Assembly (NCBI GenBank): GCA_003554535.1
Contig: PWGT01000144.1
Coordinates: forward strand, 1 to 34,999
Length of the DNA stretch: 34,999 nt
Direction of reading: 5' to 3'
From: Syntrophomonadaceae bacterium
Lineage (GTDB): Bacteria > Bacillota_D > Dethiobacteria > DTU022 > PWGO01
Part shown: positions 1-6,721 of the stretch, piece by piece
Layout: each line of letters begins with the position of its first letter
Position numbering within the stretch: position 1 is the first letter of the stretch
Made by a program: the position numbers and the translations under genes
The notes under the pieces: generated by a model
Databases searched by the model: none
What the model was told of the DNA's origin: nothing
What the model saw: the letters and a program-made list of their open reading frames with translations, nothing else

Positions 1-22
1 AAGGGACCTGTCCCTGCGTCCC
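1..22. repeat. GC-rich palindromic repeat, copy 1 (cut by window edge)
   Basis: These bases equal the last 22 bases of a 27-base unit found complete at 536-562 and 586-612. The core AGGGACCTGTCCCT folds on itself. Bases 10-41 also resemble 300-331 with about five mismatches, so the repeat continues into a CCGG...GAGAGCCGG segment on the edge of the structured RNA that follows. Confidence 0.8.
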
Positions 23-32
23 GGTTTTGAGA

Positions 33-239
33 GCCGGGGAGTGGGTCGGCGAAAGCGACATTTAGTGAGCGGCTGCCATAGCCGACGAAGAGCAGGCCGA
101 AGCGGACCGCCCTGCAGGAAGCAGGGCGCCGGTAGCTGACACGATGTCAGTTTGGACGGGAAGTCCGCGGAGGCCGTCGCGATGAGTTGCGCCTATGGCC
201 CGCGCAACGATCTAGTCGCTGCGCCGACCCACCCCCGGC
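33..239 (+). ncRNA. Candidate HEARO / IscB omega-RNA without an iscB gene
   Basis: The ends pair through a long helix: 41-51 with 222-232 (11 bp), continued by 33-39 with 233-239 across one bulged A at 40. Inside are perfect hairpins at 70-74/80-84, 108-115/121-128, 136-140/146-150, 154-157/163-166 and 186-192/202-208. Loop 75-79 (GCCAT) is complementary to loop 195-199 (ATGGC), so a kissing pseudoknot is likely. The size (about 207 bases), the pseudoknot and segments such as GAAGAGCAGGCCGAA and CCGGTAGCTG...CAGTTTGGA resemble, from memory, the HEARO family, the omega-RNA guide of IscB nucleases. No RuvC/HNH nuclease gene lies between here and the aconitase, so it would be an orphan. The plus strand is chosen from those motifs. 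The structure is certain; the family name is not. Other structured RNA classes remain possible. Confidence 0.65.
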
Positions 240-246
240 GATGGAG

Positions 247-275
247 CAAAGAAAAAAAACACCCCCACCTGACCT
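247..275 (+). repeat. 29-base direct repeat, copy 1
   Basis: Bases 247-275 and 384-412 are identical: an A8 run, then ACACCCCCACCTGACCT. The spacing is 137 bases. A GC-rich inverted segment follows each copy. Confidence 0.9.
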
Positions 276-383
276 TCGAGGGGGAGGAACAGTTATATGT
301 CCCCGCGTGCCGGTTGAGAGAGCCGGAGAGGGGGAGGAAAGAGCTTAAACCCGCTCGCGGAGAAAATTTACAGCCCTGGGAAA

Positions 384-412
384 CAAAGAAAAAAAACACC
401 CCCACCTGACCT
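384..412 (+). repeat. 29-base direct repeat, copy 2
   Basis: This is the identical partner of 247-275. Downstream, 420-470 carries a CCTCTGGCGGAGG hairpin, a shorter version of the hairpin repeated at 34853-34988 on the other edge of the window. Confidence 0.9.
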
Positions 413-535
413 CCCTCTTCGAGGGGGGGAAGGAGCTTAAATCCTCTGGCGGAGGAAATTAATACCCTGAGGAGCCCGAGGAGCGTGGGGGAAGAGAAAG
501 AATTTAGTTCTCTACAGGCAGAAGAGATCAAAGGT

Positions 536-612
536 GGGACAAGGGACCTGTCCCTGCGTCCCTGTCCCTGCGTCCCTGGAAAAGTGGGACAAGGGACCTG
601 TCCCTGCGTCCC
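536..612. repeat. Palindromic repeat, two full copies plus a partial unit
   Basis: The 27-base unit starts GGGACAAGGGACCTG and ends TCCCTGCGTCCC. It occurs at 536-562 and 586-612, with a 14-base partial unit at 563-576. Each folds into a two-part stem: GGGAC with GTCCC outside, AGGGA with TCCCT inside. The last copy ends two bases from the aconitase stop codon, so on the minus strand it may help terminate transcription, although the following U-run is weak. It resembles REP-type extragenic palindromes; no REP-associated transposase is present. Confidence 0.8.
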
Positions 613-614
613 GG

Positions 615-2537
615 TTATTGTTTTTGCCGGGTGTAGTTTAGCAAGCCCCCTGCTTTTACAATTTCGATCTGTCTTGGGGAAAGCTGATGTTTAGCAGTAA
701 AACTCGTTCCCTTTGTCTCATTTACAACGTTTAATTCCCCTTTTTCCAGGCCGTTGTAAACATCTGTAATGCGAAGGCGATCACCCTGGTCTATATTATT
801 GTAATCCTCATCATTGTTTATTAAGAGAGGTAGTATGCCAAAATTAACCAGGTTGGCGTGGTGAATGCGAGCAAAAGTTCTGGCCAAAACTGCTTTTAGT
901 CCAAGGTGCCTCGGTGCCAGAGCGGCATGTTCTCTGCTTGACCCCTGCCCGTAATTTTCACGTCCCACTACTATGCTTCCTCCCTTTTCTGTAGCCCTGT
1001 ATGGGAATGAAGCATCTACGGGATTAAACACATATTCAGATATGGCCGGTATGTTGGAACGCAGAGGCAAAATCTTGGCTCCGGCAGGCATAATATCATC
1101 AGTGGTTATGTTGTCTTCTACCTTGAGCATAACTTCTTCCTGTATCTCATCAGGAAGAGGCTCAAAACGGGAAAGTGGTTTAATATTAGGGCCCCTGATA
1201 ATTTCTACTTCCTCCCGGTTTTCCGGAGGAGGAATGATCATGCGGTCATCAATTAGAAATTGTTCAGGCGTAGAAACTTGTGGAGGCTCCCCAAGTTCAC
1301 GCGGGTCTGATAGTTTTCCTTTCAAGGCAGTTGCCGCAGCTACAGCCGGGCCGGTAATATAAATTCCCGCATCAGGGGTTCCGCTGCGACCTTTAAAATT
1401 ACGATTAAAGGTTCTTACAGATACTCCCTGGGATGGAGGAGCCTGTCCCATGCCTATGCAGGGACCACAAGCTGACTCCAAGACTCGGGCTCCTGATCTA
1501 ATTAAATCTCCCAGGGCACCATCTCGAGCAAGCATCTCCAGAACCTGCCGGGAACCTGGCGCTATAACCAGGCTAACATCAGGGTGAATTACTTTATCCT
1601 TCAGCATTCTGGCAACCAGGAGCAAATCCTGGAGAGAGGAATTTGTGCAGCTTCCTATTGCTACCTGATCCACATTAACTTCGCCCAATTCTGAAACTGG
1701 AGCTACATTATCCGGGCTGTGCGGGCAGGCGGCTAAAGGTTCCAATTCACTTAAATCTATGGTGATTATTTCATCGTAATTTGCATCCGGGGAAGCTTCC
1801 AGGGGCTGCCACTCATCTTCACGTCCCTGTGCCCGGAGGAATTCACGAGTTACTTCATCACTGGGGAAAACAGATGTTGTTGCTCCCAGTTCTGCTCCCA
1901 TATTAGCAATGGTAGCTCTTTCGGTGACGGAAATATTTTTGACGCCTTCACCACCGTATTCAAGTATTTTCCCAACGCCTCCTTTTACAGAAAGACGCCT
2001 TAAAACTTCCAGGATTATGTCCTTGGCTCCCGTCCAAGGTGGCAGGGACCCGGTAAGGTGGATTTTGGTAATCTGAGGCATACTTAAATAAAACGGGCTT
2101 CCGGCCATGGCTACTGCTACATCCAGTCCGCCTGCACCAATCCCTAACATTCCTAGTCCCCCTGCTGTAGGAGTATGGCTATCAGATCCCAGCAGGGTCT
2201 TGCCTGGAGCACCAAATCTTTCCAGGTGAACCTGGTGGCATATACCGTTGCCAGGGCGGGAAAAATATATACCGTGGCGAGCGGCCACTGTTTGTAAGTA
2301 CCGGTGATCATCTGCATTCTCATAACTGTTTTGCAGCGTATTATGGTCCACATAACTCACCGAAAGTTCAGTGCGGACCTGGTCCAAATCCAGGGTTTCA
2401 AGTTGTAAATAGGCCATAGTGCCAGTGGCATCCTGGGTTAAAGTTTGATCTATAAAGATGCCAATTTCTTTGCCAGCTTTTAATTCTCCGGATGCTAAAT
2501 GGTTTTTTAGTATCTTTTGGGCTATGTTTTCGCTCAA
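615..2537 (-). CDS. Aconitate hydratase (LeuC/LeuD-type monomeric aconitase)
   Basis: This enzyme isomerises citrate and isocitrate through cis-aconitate in the TCA cycle, using a [4Fe-4S] cluster. The N-terminal three domains carry SHTPTAGGLGMLG, the cluster cysteines in GSCTNSS and CGPCIGMG, and TFNRNFKGRSG. The C-terminal swivel domain carries GSSREHAALAPRHLG. I start at a TTG at 2537 because GGAGAGG lies six bases upstream and the product (640 residues, MSENIAQKILKNHL) then begins like its family. An upstream ATG at 2612 would add 25 residues unlike aconitase. The gene stands alone on its strand, divergent from the Fe-S operon and ending against palindromic repeats. 3-isopropylmalate or homoaconitate dehydratase is less likely, because those large and small subunits are usually separate. 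Confidence 0.93.
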   Translation of the reverse strand: MSENIAQKILKNHLASGELKAGKEIGIFIDQTLTQDATGTMAYLQLETLDLDQVRTELSVSYVDHNTLQNSYENADDHRYLQTVAARHGIYFSRPGNGICHQVHLERFGAPGKTLLGSDSHTPTAGGLGMLGIGAGGLDVAVAMAGSPFYLSMPQITKIHLTGSLPPWTGAKDIILEVLRRLSVKGGVGKILEYGGEGVKNISVTERATIANMGAELGATTSVFPSDEVTREFLRAQGREDEWQPLEASPDANYDEIITIDLSELEPLAACPHSPDNVAPVSELGEVNVDQVAIGSCTNSSLQDLLLVARMLKDKVIHPDVSLVIAPGSRQVLEMLARDGALGDLIRSGARVLESACGPCIGMGQAPPSQGVSVRTFNRNFKGRSGTPDAGIYITGPAVAAATALKGKLSDPRELGEPPQVSTPEQFLIDDRMIIPPPENREEVEIIRGPNIKPLSRFEPLPDEIQEEVMLKVEDNITTDDIMPAGAKILPLRSNIPAISEYVFNPVDASFPYRATEKGGSIVVGRENYGQGSSREHAALAPRHLGLKAVLARTFARIHHANLVNFGILPLLINNDEDYNNIDQGDRLRITDVYNGLEKGELNVVNETKGTSFTAKHQLSPRQIEIVKAGGLLNYTRQKQ

Positions 2538-2650
2538 ACTGCACCTCTCCTCTCTTGAATTGGAAAATATAAATTCAAGTAGAAATATATCAAAAAAACA
2601 GTTCTGCCTCAATTATAAGATGATTGTTTATGATAAATAAAATGAAGGAA

Positions 2651-2700
2651 AATTAAACGAGGGTAATAAATTAAACGATCACAAAAATTAAACGAGGGTA
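2651..2700 (+). repeat. Short direct repeats AATTAAACGAGGGTA
   Basis: AATTAAACGAGGGTA occurs at 2651-2665 and 2686-2700, with a partial third copy (AAATTAAACGA, about 2668-2678) between. A TTGACA follows at 2701. These could be protein binding sites or slippage products. Confidence 0.6.
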
Positions 2701-2888
2701 TTGACAAAATTAAAGGTTAAAGGTTAAAGTTAATTTTACAAAAGTTTATTAAGTCAATAGGGTTACTATGGAACACGGGGTTGTTAACTTTGTTTTGACT
2801 TGGGCTTGATATAACAGGCAAGCTTAATTTTTAATTTTGATTTGCACAAAAAATTGATTTTTGTAGTTTCATATTAATTTTTTTATGA

Positions 2889-2917
2889 TATAATATCCGA
2901 GTGTGAAACTCAGAATT
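2889..2917 (+). promoter_or_regulatory. iscR operon promoter -10 and overlapping IscR-type operator
   Basis: TATAAT at 2889-2894 is followed by ATA-TCC-GAGT-GTGAA-ACTC-AGA-ATT at 2893-2917. This has the exact geometry of IscR type-1 sites (ATA-N3-GACT-N5-AGTC-N3-TAT in E. coli), with GAGT/ACTC half-sites. It overlaps the -10 box and start point, so IscR binding should repress its own operon. The -35 box is poor. The operator call is inferred from geometry and context. Confidence 0.65.
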
Positions 2918-2933
2918 AAAATGGAGGTAGGGT

Positions 2934-3383
2934 ATGCAACTTTCGGCGAGAGTGGAATATGGAGTTCGGGCCATGATGGTTTTAGCTTTAAATTATGAAA
3001 AAGGCCTTCTTTCCATAAAAGATATAGCCGGTGAGGAAGGAATCTCCGATCAATATTTGGAGCAGATTTTTCCTCTTCTGAAAAAGACTTATCTGGTAGA
3101 GAGTCAAAGAGGTGCCCATGGAGGGTACAGGCTGGCTTTGGAGCCATCGGAAATTAGTGTGGGTGATATAATGCGTGCCCTGGAAGGTTCTTTAGCTCCA
3201 ACTAAATGTGTAGTTGAAGAGGAGAAGGGCAGTAAAGGCTATGCCGGTTGCAGGCATTCTGAAGCGTGTGTCACGCGTGGGGTTTGGGAAAAGTTGCGCG
3301 ATCACATTACTCTTTTTGTGGATAACATTACTCTGGCCGATATGGTGAATTGGGGAAAAGAGGGAAATGGTGATTGTGCATAA
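2934..3383 (+). CDS. iscR: Rrf2-family Fe-S-sensing repressor, IscR-like
   Basis: A 149-residue Rrf2 winged-helix regulator. The N-terminal helix-turn-helix spans about residues 1-60 and the wing motif is GAHGGYRLA (60-68). Three cysteines, C92, C106 and C112, sit in the linker where IscR holds its [2Fe-2S] cluster; the C-x13-C-x5-C spacing is the longer type of Gram-positive homologues. In the known family, cluster occupancy reports Fe-S status and controls cluster-assembly genes. It is the first gene before the desulfurase and scaffold genes and has an operator-like palindrome over its promoter, so autorepression is likely. The start ATG has GGAGGTAGGGT upstream. CymR-like cysteine regulators belong to the same family but lack these cysteines. 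Confidence 0.9.
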   Translation: MQLSARVEYGVRAMMVLALNYEKGLLSIKDIAGEEGISDQYLEQIFPLLKKTYLVESQRGAHGGYRLALEPSEISVGDIMRALEGSLAPTKCVVEEEKGSKGYAGCRHSEACVTRGVWEKLRDHITLFVDNITLADMVNWGKEGNGDCA

Positions 3384-3430
3384 TATAAAGCATATCCATA
3401 AATAAAGCTTAACGTTAGGGGGATATAACA

Positions 3431-4594
3431 ATGGAAGAAACCAAAGTATACATGGATCATGCGGCTACCTCGTTTTTAAGAGAAGAAGCTTTACAGGAGA
3501 TGCTTCCTTATTTAAAAGAGGAATATGGTAATCCTTCCAGTATTTATACACTGGGGAGGCAGGCTCGTAAAGCGGTAGATTTAGCAAGGGAAAGGACAGC
3601 TAAGGCTATTGGTGCCCAGGAAGATGAAATTTATTTTACATCTGGAGGCACAGAAGCCAATAATATTTCTATTCGTGGGTTTTTAAAGCATTATGGGGAA
3701 AAAGGGCATGTAATAACATCGGCAGTGGAACATCATGCTGTGCTGGATGTTTGTGAGGAGCTTTCGGAAGAGGGTTACGATGTAACTTACTTGCCTGTGG
3801 ATGAATACGGCCTGATAAATATGGAGGATCTACAGAAGGCCATAAAAGAAGACACTATCCTGATTACAATTATGACGGCAAACAATGAAGTAGGGACTAT
3901 TCAACCTGTAGAAGAGGTTGGAGCCCTGGCTCGGGAAAAGGGCATTATTTTTCATACGGATGCCGTACAGGCAGTAGGCCATATTCCTTTGGATATAAAT
4001 GAAGTTAAGGCGGATATGCTCTCCTTTTCTGCTCACAAGTTTAACGGACCCAAGGGGGTTGGCGGAATGTATATCCGCAAAGGAGTTAAGCTCGCCCCTC
4101 TCTACCGGGGAGGTGCACAGGAAAAGAAGGTTAGACCTGGAACTGAGAATGTTCCCGGAATAATAGGTTTGGGGAAAGCATTAGAACTGGCGGTAGAAGA
4201 AATACCTGAAAAGATGGACCAGTATATTCATATGCGGGATAAGTTTATAGAAGAATTACAATCTATTGATCATGTAATTCTAAATGGGCATCCTACCCGT
4301 AGATTACCTAACAACATAAATGTAAGTTTTGAATTTATAGAGGGAGAATCTTTATTGCTTGCTTTGGATATGGAAGGAATAGCGGCATCTAGCGGTTCAG
4401 CCTGTACTTCAGGAACATTGGATCCTTCCCATGTATTGTTAGCCATGGGGCTTGATCACCAGACAGCACATGGCTCTATTCGATTTTCTCTGGGGAAAGG
4501 AAATACCTCGGAAGATGTCGAATATGTCTTAGAAAAAGTAAAGCCTGTTGTAGAAAGGCTGAGACATATGTCTGCAGTAAACCATCGAATTTAA
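3431..4594 (+). CDS. iscS: Cysteine desulfurase (NifS/IscS class)
   Basis: A PLP enzyme that takes sulfur from cysteine to form an enzyme persulfide for Fe-S clusters, and probably for tRNA thiolation. The 387 residues include the N-terminal YMDHAAT, EHHAVL, the HTDAVQA segment, the PLP lysine K203 in SAHKFNGPKG and the catalytic cysteine C325 in SSGSACTSG. The product is full length for the class I (NifS/IscS) group, with the mobile catalytic loop. The gene starts 47 bases after iscR, and the scaffold gene follows after 27 bases. No mnmA follows, although many Clostridia have it at this place. NifS is an equally acceptable name; no nitrogen-fixation genes are in the window. Confidence 0.95.
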   Translation: MEETKVYMDHAATSFLREEALQEMLPYLKEEYGNPSSIYTLGRQARKAVDLARERTAKAIGAQEDEIYFTSGGTEANNISIRGFLKHYGEKGHVITSAVEHHAVLDVCEELSEEGYDVTYLPVDEYGLINMEDLQKAIKEDTILITIMTANNEVGTIQPVEEVGALAREKGIIFHTDAVQAVGHIPLDINEVKADMLSFSAHKFNGPKGVGGMYIRKGVKLAPLYRGGAQEKKVRPGTENVPGIIGLGKALELAVEEIPEKMDQYIHMRDKFIEELQSIDHVILNGHPTRRLPNNINVSFEFIEGESLLLALDMEGIAASSGSACTSGTLDPSHVLLAMGLDHQTAHGSIRFSLGKGNTSEDVEYVLEKVKPVVERLRHMSAVNHRI

Positions 4595-4621
4595 TAAAGC
4601 TGTTTTTAGGAGGTAGGGCTG

Positions 4622-4987
4622 ATGTACAATGAAAAAGTAATGGAGCACTTTAACAATCCCCGCAATGTCGGAGAAATGGAGAACCCAACAGCGGTAGGAG
4701 AATCAGGAAACTTTAAATGTGGAGATAAGATGTTAATTTATATTGACGTAGAAAATGATGTTATTCAAGAAATCAAATTTCAAACTTTTGGTTGCGCCGC
4801 AGCCATCGCTACCAGTAGTATTCTAACGGAAATGGTTAAAGGCAAAACATTAGAAGAGGCTATGCAGGTTACTAACAAAGATATAGCTGAAAGTTTGGGA
4901 GGTCTTCCCCCGGTGAAAATGCATTGTTCGAATTTGGCAGCTGATGCACTGCATGATGCAATTAAAAAATACCGTGAATCAGAATAA
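4622..4987 (+). CDS. iscU: Fe-S cluster assembly scaffold (IscU/NifU N-terminal type)
   Basis: The 121-residue scaffold receives sulfur from the desulfurase and builds a [2Fe-2S] cluster for transfer. It starts with MYNEKVMEHFNNPRNVG, typical of the family. The three ligand cysteines are C33 (CGD, with D35), C58 (GCAAAIATSS) and C102 (MHCSNLAADAL). The LPPVKMHCS segment matches the chaperone-recognition LPPVK motif, consistent with handling by an Hsp70. The NifU-specific middle and C-terminal domains are absent. A strong GGAGG lies upstream and the gene ends the operon. Confidence 0.95.
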   Translation: MYNEKVMEHFNNPRNVGEMENPTAVGESGNFKCGDKMLIYIDVENDVIQEIKFQTFGCAAAIATSSILTEMVKGKTLEEAMQVTNKDIAESLGGLPPVKMHCSNLAADALHDAIKKYRESE

Positions 4988-4996
4988 CTTGATTGT

Positions 4997-5041
4997 CTCC
5001 CGGCATATATAATAAATAAAGAAAAAGAGTCTGCCGGGAGG
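4997..5041 (+). promoter_or_regulatory. Hairpin sequestering the spoIIP ribosome binding site
   Basis: CTCCCGGCA (4997-5005) is perfectly complementary to TGCCGGGAG (5032-5040), with an AT-rich loop of 26 bases. The 3' arm contains GGGAGG (5036-5041), the only good ribosome binding site for the TTG start at 5048. No T-run follows, so this is a poor intrinsic terminator. Translational masking of read-through transcripts from the iscRSU operon is a plausible role. Confidence 0.55.
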
Positions 5042-5047
5042 TCCAAA

Positions 5048-6214
5048 TTGTATTGGTCATTTAAATTAAGAGGTCTGCAAACCCGGAGAAGGTTAAGGAA
5101 AAACTATACTTCCAAATCACCGGGTTTTTTTATGATTCCACTCTTGGTAGTGGGATTATTATTAATGTACTTTTTACAGGGGATAAATGCTGATCAAACA
5201 AAAAGCTCTACCTCAGTTTCCTTTTCACATTTTACAGAAACAATTAGTGAGGAGCGCTGGAACCCAGATTATTTTCAACTTCTACTGGCATATGGATTGC
5301 CAGGTATGAAAGCTGATTATCCCCATAATGCTTCCCTTTCTTTCCTGTTGACCAGGATATTCGAAGGTTTGACAGGGTTTGAGTATGATTCTCCCGGAAA
5401 GGTACTTGCCCGGGGGATTGCAGGGTTTTCTTTGGAAAATGTAAACTCTCAAGCTGAAAGAATGGAATTGACTTGCACTGACACAGCAGAAGAATCTGCA
5501 AAAGATTATGAAGAAGATATGACCCTGCCTAACCGGGGAGAAAGGAACTATCCAGCGAAGGATAGCAAAAATGGAGAAGGGGGAGGAAAAGAAAAAGAGA
5601 ATAAAAGTTTTGATGAAGATGATGCGGTAATTTTAATTTATCACAACCATATAACTGAAACATTCTACCCTACTACCGGGGAGCAATTCATAACAAATTT
5701 GGATTATACAGTAGCCGAATTAGGTCGCCAGCTTGCAGATTTGCTTCAACTTGAATACGGTATACCTGTCAAACACAACACAGAAATATTTGATATACCC
5801 CGTCGCACTGCTTACCATAAAGCTCGTCCTCATATTAGGCAAATAATTGAAGATAACCCCCAAATATGTATGGTGGTGGATATTCATCGTGATGGGGTCA
5901 GCAGGCAAACCAGCACTGCTACTTATGAAGGAGAGGAAATGGGTAATTTGTTGATGGTTGTGGGAGATGGGCATGAAGAATGGAAACAAAACTTTGAGTT
6001 TGCTCTTATTCTTCAGCAACACATTGATGAGATTAATCCAGGTGTATCCAGAGGTGTTCGCAAGCAGGGCTTTACCTACAACCAGGATCTACACGAAAGG
6101 GCATGCCTGATAGAAATAGGAGGATACTTAAACAGTTTGGAAGAAGCCGAAAGAGCTGTTCCCATTCTAGCTGAAGCTCTTGCCAACACTTATTGCCAGT
6201 TGGGCTTTGAATAG
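5048..6214 (+). CDS. spoIIP: Stage II sporulation protein P (peptidoglycan amidase/endopeptidase)
   Basis: SpoIIP acts with SpoIID and SpoIIM to degrade septal peptidoglycan during engulfment of the forespore. The 388-residue protein has a basic N-terminus, one membrane segment at about 28-46, an acidic low-complexity linker (about 140-195) and the SpoIIP catalytic domain from about 195 to the end. Visible motifs are YHNHITETF, HNTEIFDIPRRTAYHKAR and DIHRDG, which carry the zinc-binding and catalytic residues of the family. The start is TTG with GGGAGG six bases upstream. It lies between the Fe-S genes and the hrcA operon, as it often does near hrcA in Firmicutes. Expression in the mother cell under sigma-E is expected, but I could not identify a promoter. 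Confidence 0.93.
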   Translation: MYWSFKLRGLQTRRRLRKNYTSKSPGFFMIPLLVVGLLLMYFLQGINADQTKSSTSVSFSHFTETISEERWNPDYFQLLLAYGLPGMKADYPHNASLSFLLTRIFEGLTGFEYDSPGKVLARGIAGFSLENVNSQAERMELTCTDTAEESAKDYEEDMTLPNRGERNYPAKDSKNGEGGGKEKENKSFDEDDAVILIYHNHITETFYPTTGEQFITNLDYTVAELGRQLADLLQLEYGIPVKHNTEIFDIPRRTAYHKARPHIRQIIEDNPQICMVVDIHRDGVSRQTSTATYEGEEMGNLLMVVGDGHEEWKQNFEFALILQQHIDEINPGVSRGVRKQGFTYNQDLHERACLIEIGGYLNSLEEAERAVPILAEALANTYCQLGFE

Positions 6215-6352
6215 TTTTGGGGTCAAAAATATTTAAGGTGGATAGTTAAGTTATTAATATCTAAAAAATTGGTATATCCACTACATAATAAGTTAATGCT
6301 TATAGAGAAGCCTTGCACATGGCATTATCAAGTTAAGCAAAGTGGTGGATGT

Positions 6353-6595
6353 ATGCGAACTCTTATAGCTTTTTTACTGGTAACTCTGTTTTTATATGGA
6401 GGATTAGTACTGGTTGAATCAGGAGTAAGCGATATTCAGGGAAGTGAGCCCAGTTATGAAGCTTTAAAATTCTCCTTTGGAGACAACAAATTTTATATTA
6501 TTTTTGGCGGAGAAGAATACCAAATTGATCTGGAAAAGATAGGTGCAAGCTTTGAACAGTTGCTTTCCAAAATCAAAACGCTACTGGAGGTTTGA
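6353..6595 (+). CDS. Small membrane-anchored protein, YqxA-like position
   Basis: An 80-residue protein: an N-terminal membrane segment (about residues 3-21, MRTLIAFLLVTLFLYGG) and a mixed polar tail ending in an amphipathic helix. I chose the ATG at 6353 with GGTGG just upstream. An in-frame ATG at 6269 would add 28 unhydrophobic residues without a clear binding site. In Bacillus the small membrane protein YqxA (DUF3679) sits directly after spoIIP, so position and topology suggest an analogue, but I see no clear sequence match. Function is unknown; co-expression with spoIIP is possible. Confidence 0.6.
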   Translation: MRTLIAFLLVTLFLYGGLVLVESGVSDIQGSEPSYEALKFSFGDNKFYIIFGGEEYQIDLEKIGASFEQLLSKIKTLLEV

Positions 6596-6635
6596 TAACT
6601 ACCTCAGAACGATCACACAGGTTTGATAACTATTC

Positions 6636-6664
6636 TTGACAAACAAGGGTAATGATGATATTTT
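6636..6664 (+). promoter_or_regulatory. Sigma-A promoter of the hrcA heat-shock operon
   Basis: TTGACA (6636-6641) and TATTTT (6659-6664) are separated by 17 bases. Transcription would start near 6671, just before the CIRCE operator, which is the usual architecture for HrcA control. Confidence 0.7.
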
Positions 6665-6675
6665 ATTGTTGACAA

Positions 6676-6702
6676 TTAGCACTCAGGCACTAAGAGTGCT
6701 AA
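6676..6702 (+). promoter_or_regulatory. CIRCE operator (HrcA binding site)
   Basis: TTAGCACTC (6676-6684), a nine-base spacer and GAGTGCTAA (6694-6702) match the CIRCE consensus exactly. It lies between the promoter and hrcA. HrcA binding here should repress hrcA-grpE-dnaK-dnaJ until heat or unfolded protein titrates GroEL away from HrcA. Confidence 0.97.
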
Positions 6703-6721
6703 AAAAAGGAGCTGTGGTCAT

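Larger units (their letters stand above)
240..614. other. Repeat-rich intergenic region, no credible gene
   Basis: Open frames here are short and lack recognisable domains. The region is a mosaic of direct repeats, A-runs and GC-rich palindromes. Bases 332-381 and 426-474 are diverged copies of one module (shared GAGCTTAAA, a short GC hairpin, then AAAT...CCCTG). Copy 1 carries about 45 extra bases between two GGGGAGGAA motifs, and those extra bases include the 300-331 segment related to 10-41. Confidence 0.7.
2538..2933. other. Divergent intergenic region between aconitase and iscR
   Basis: This AT-rich region separates divergent genes. It holds a TATAAT on the minus strand (plus 2612-2617), a possible aconitase -10 box with no good -35. 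The direct repeat at 2651-2700, a heptad repeat (AGGTTAAAGGTTAAAG, about 2714-2729) and the iscR promoter/operator also lie here. No RNA gene or additional ORF is evident. Confidence 0.6.

Noticed and set aside
152..409. 85-codon plus-strand frame over the structured RNA and repeats
   Set aside because: It runs through the RNA helices and a repeat, has no ribosome binding site of note, and its product is low-complexity and basic without a recognisable domain.
193..531. 112-codon minus-strand frame in the repeat region
   Set aside because: Its coding potential comes from the GC-rich repeats; the residues repeat with the DNA repeats (two similar Phe/Ser-rich segments), as expected for a translated repeat.
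1..614. CRISPR array
   Set aside because: The repeats are palindromic or composite, irregularly spaced (41 to over 500 bases) and lack unique spacers of constant length; no cas gene is present.
485..694. 69-codon frame over the palindromic repeats
   Set aside because: It overlaps the aconitase 3' end and is composed of translated palindrome units.
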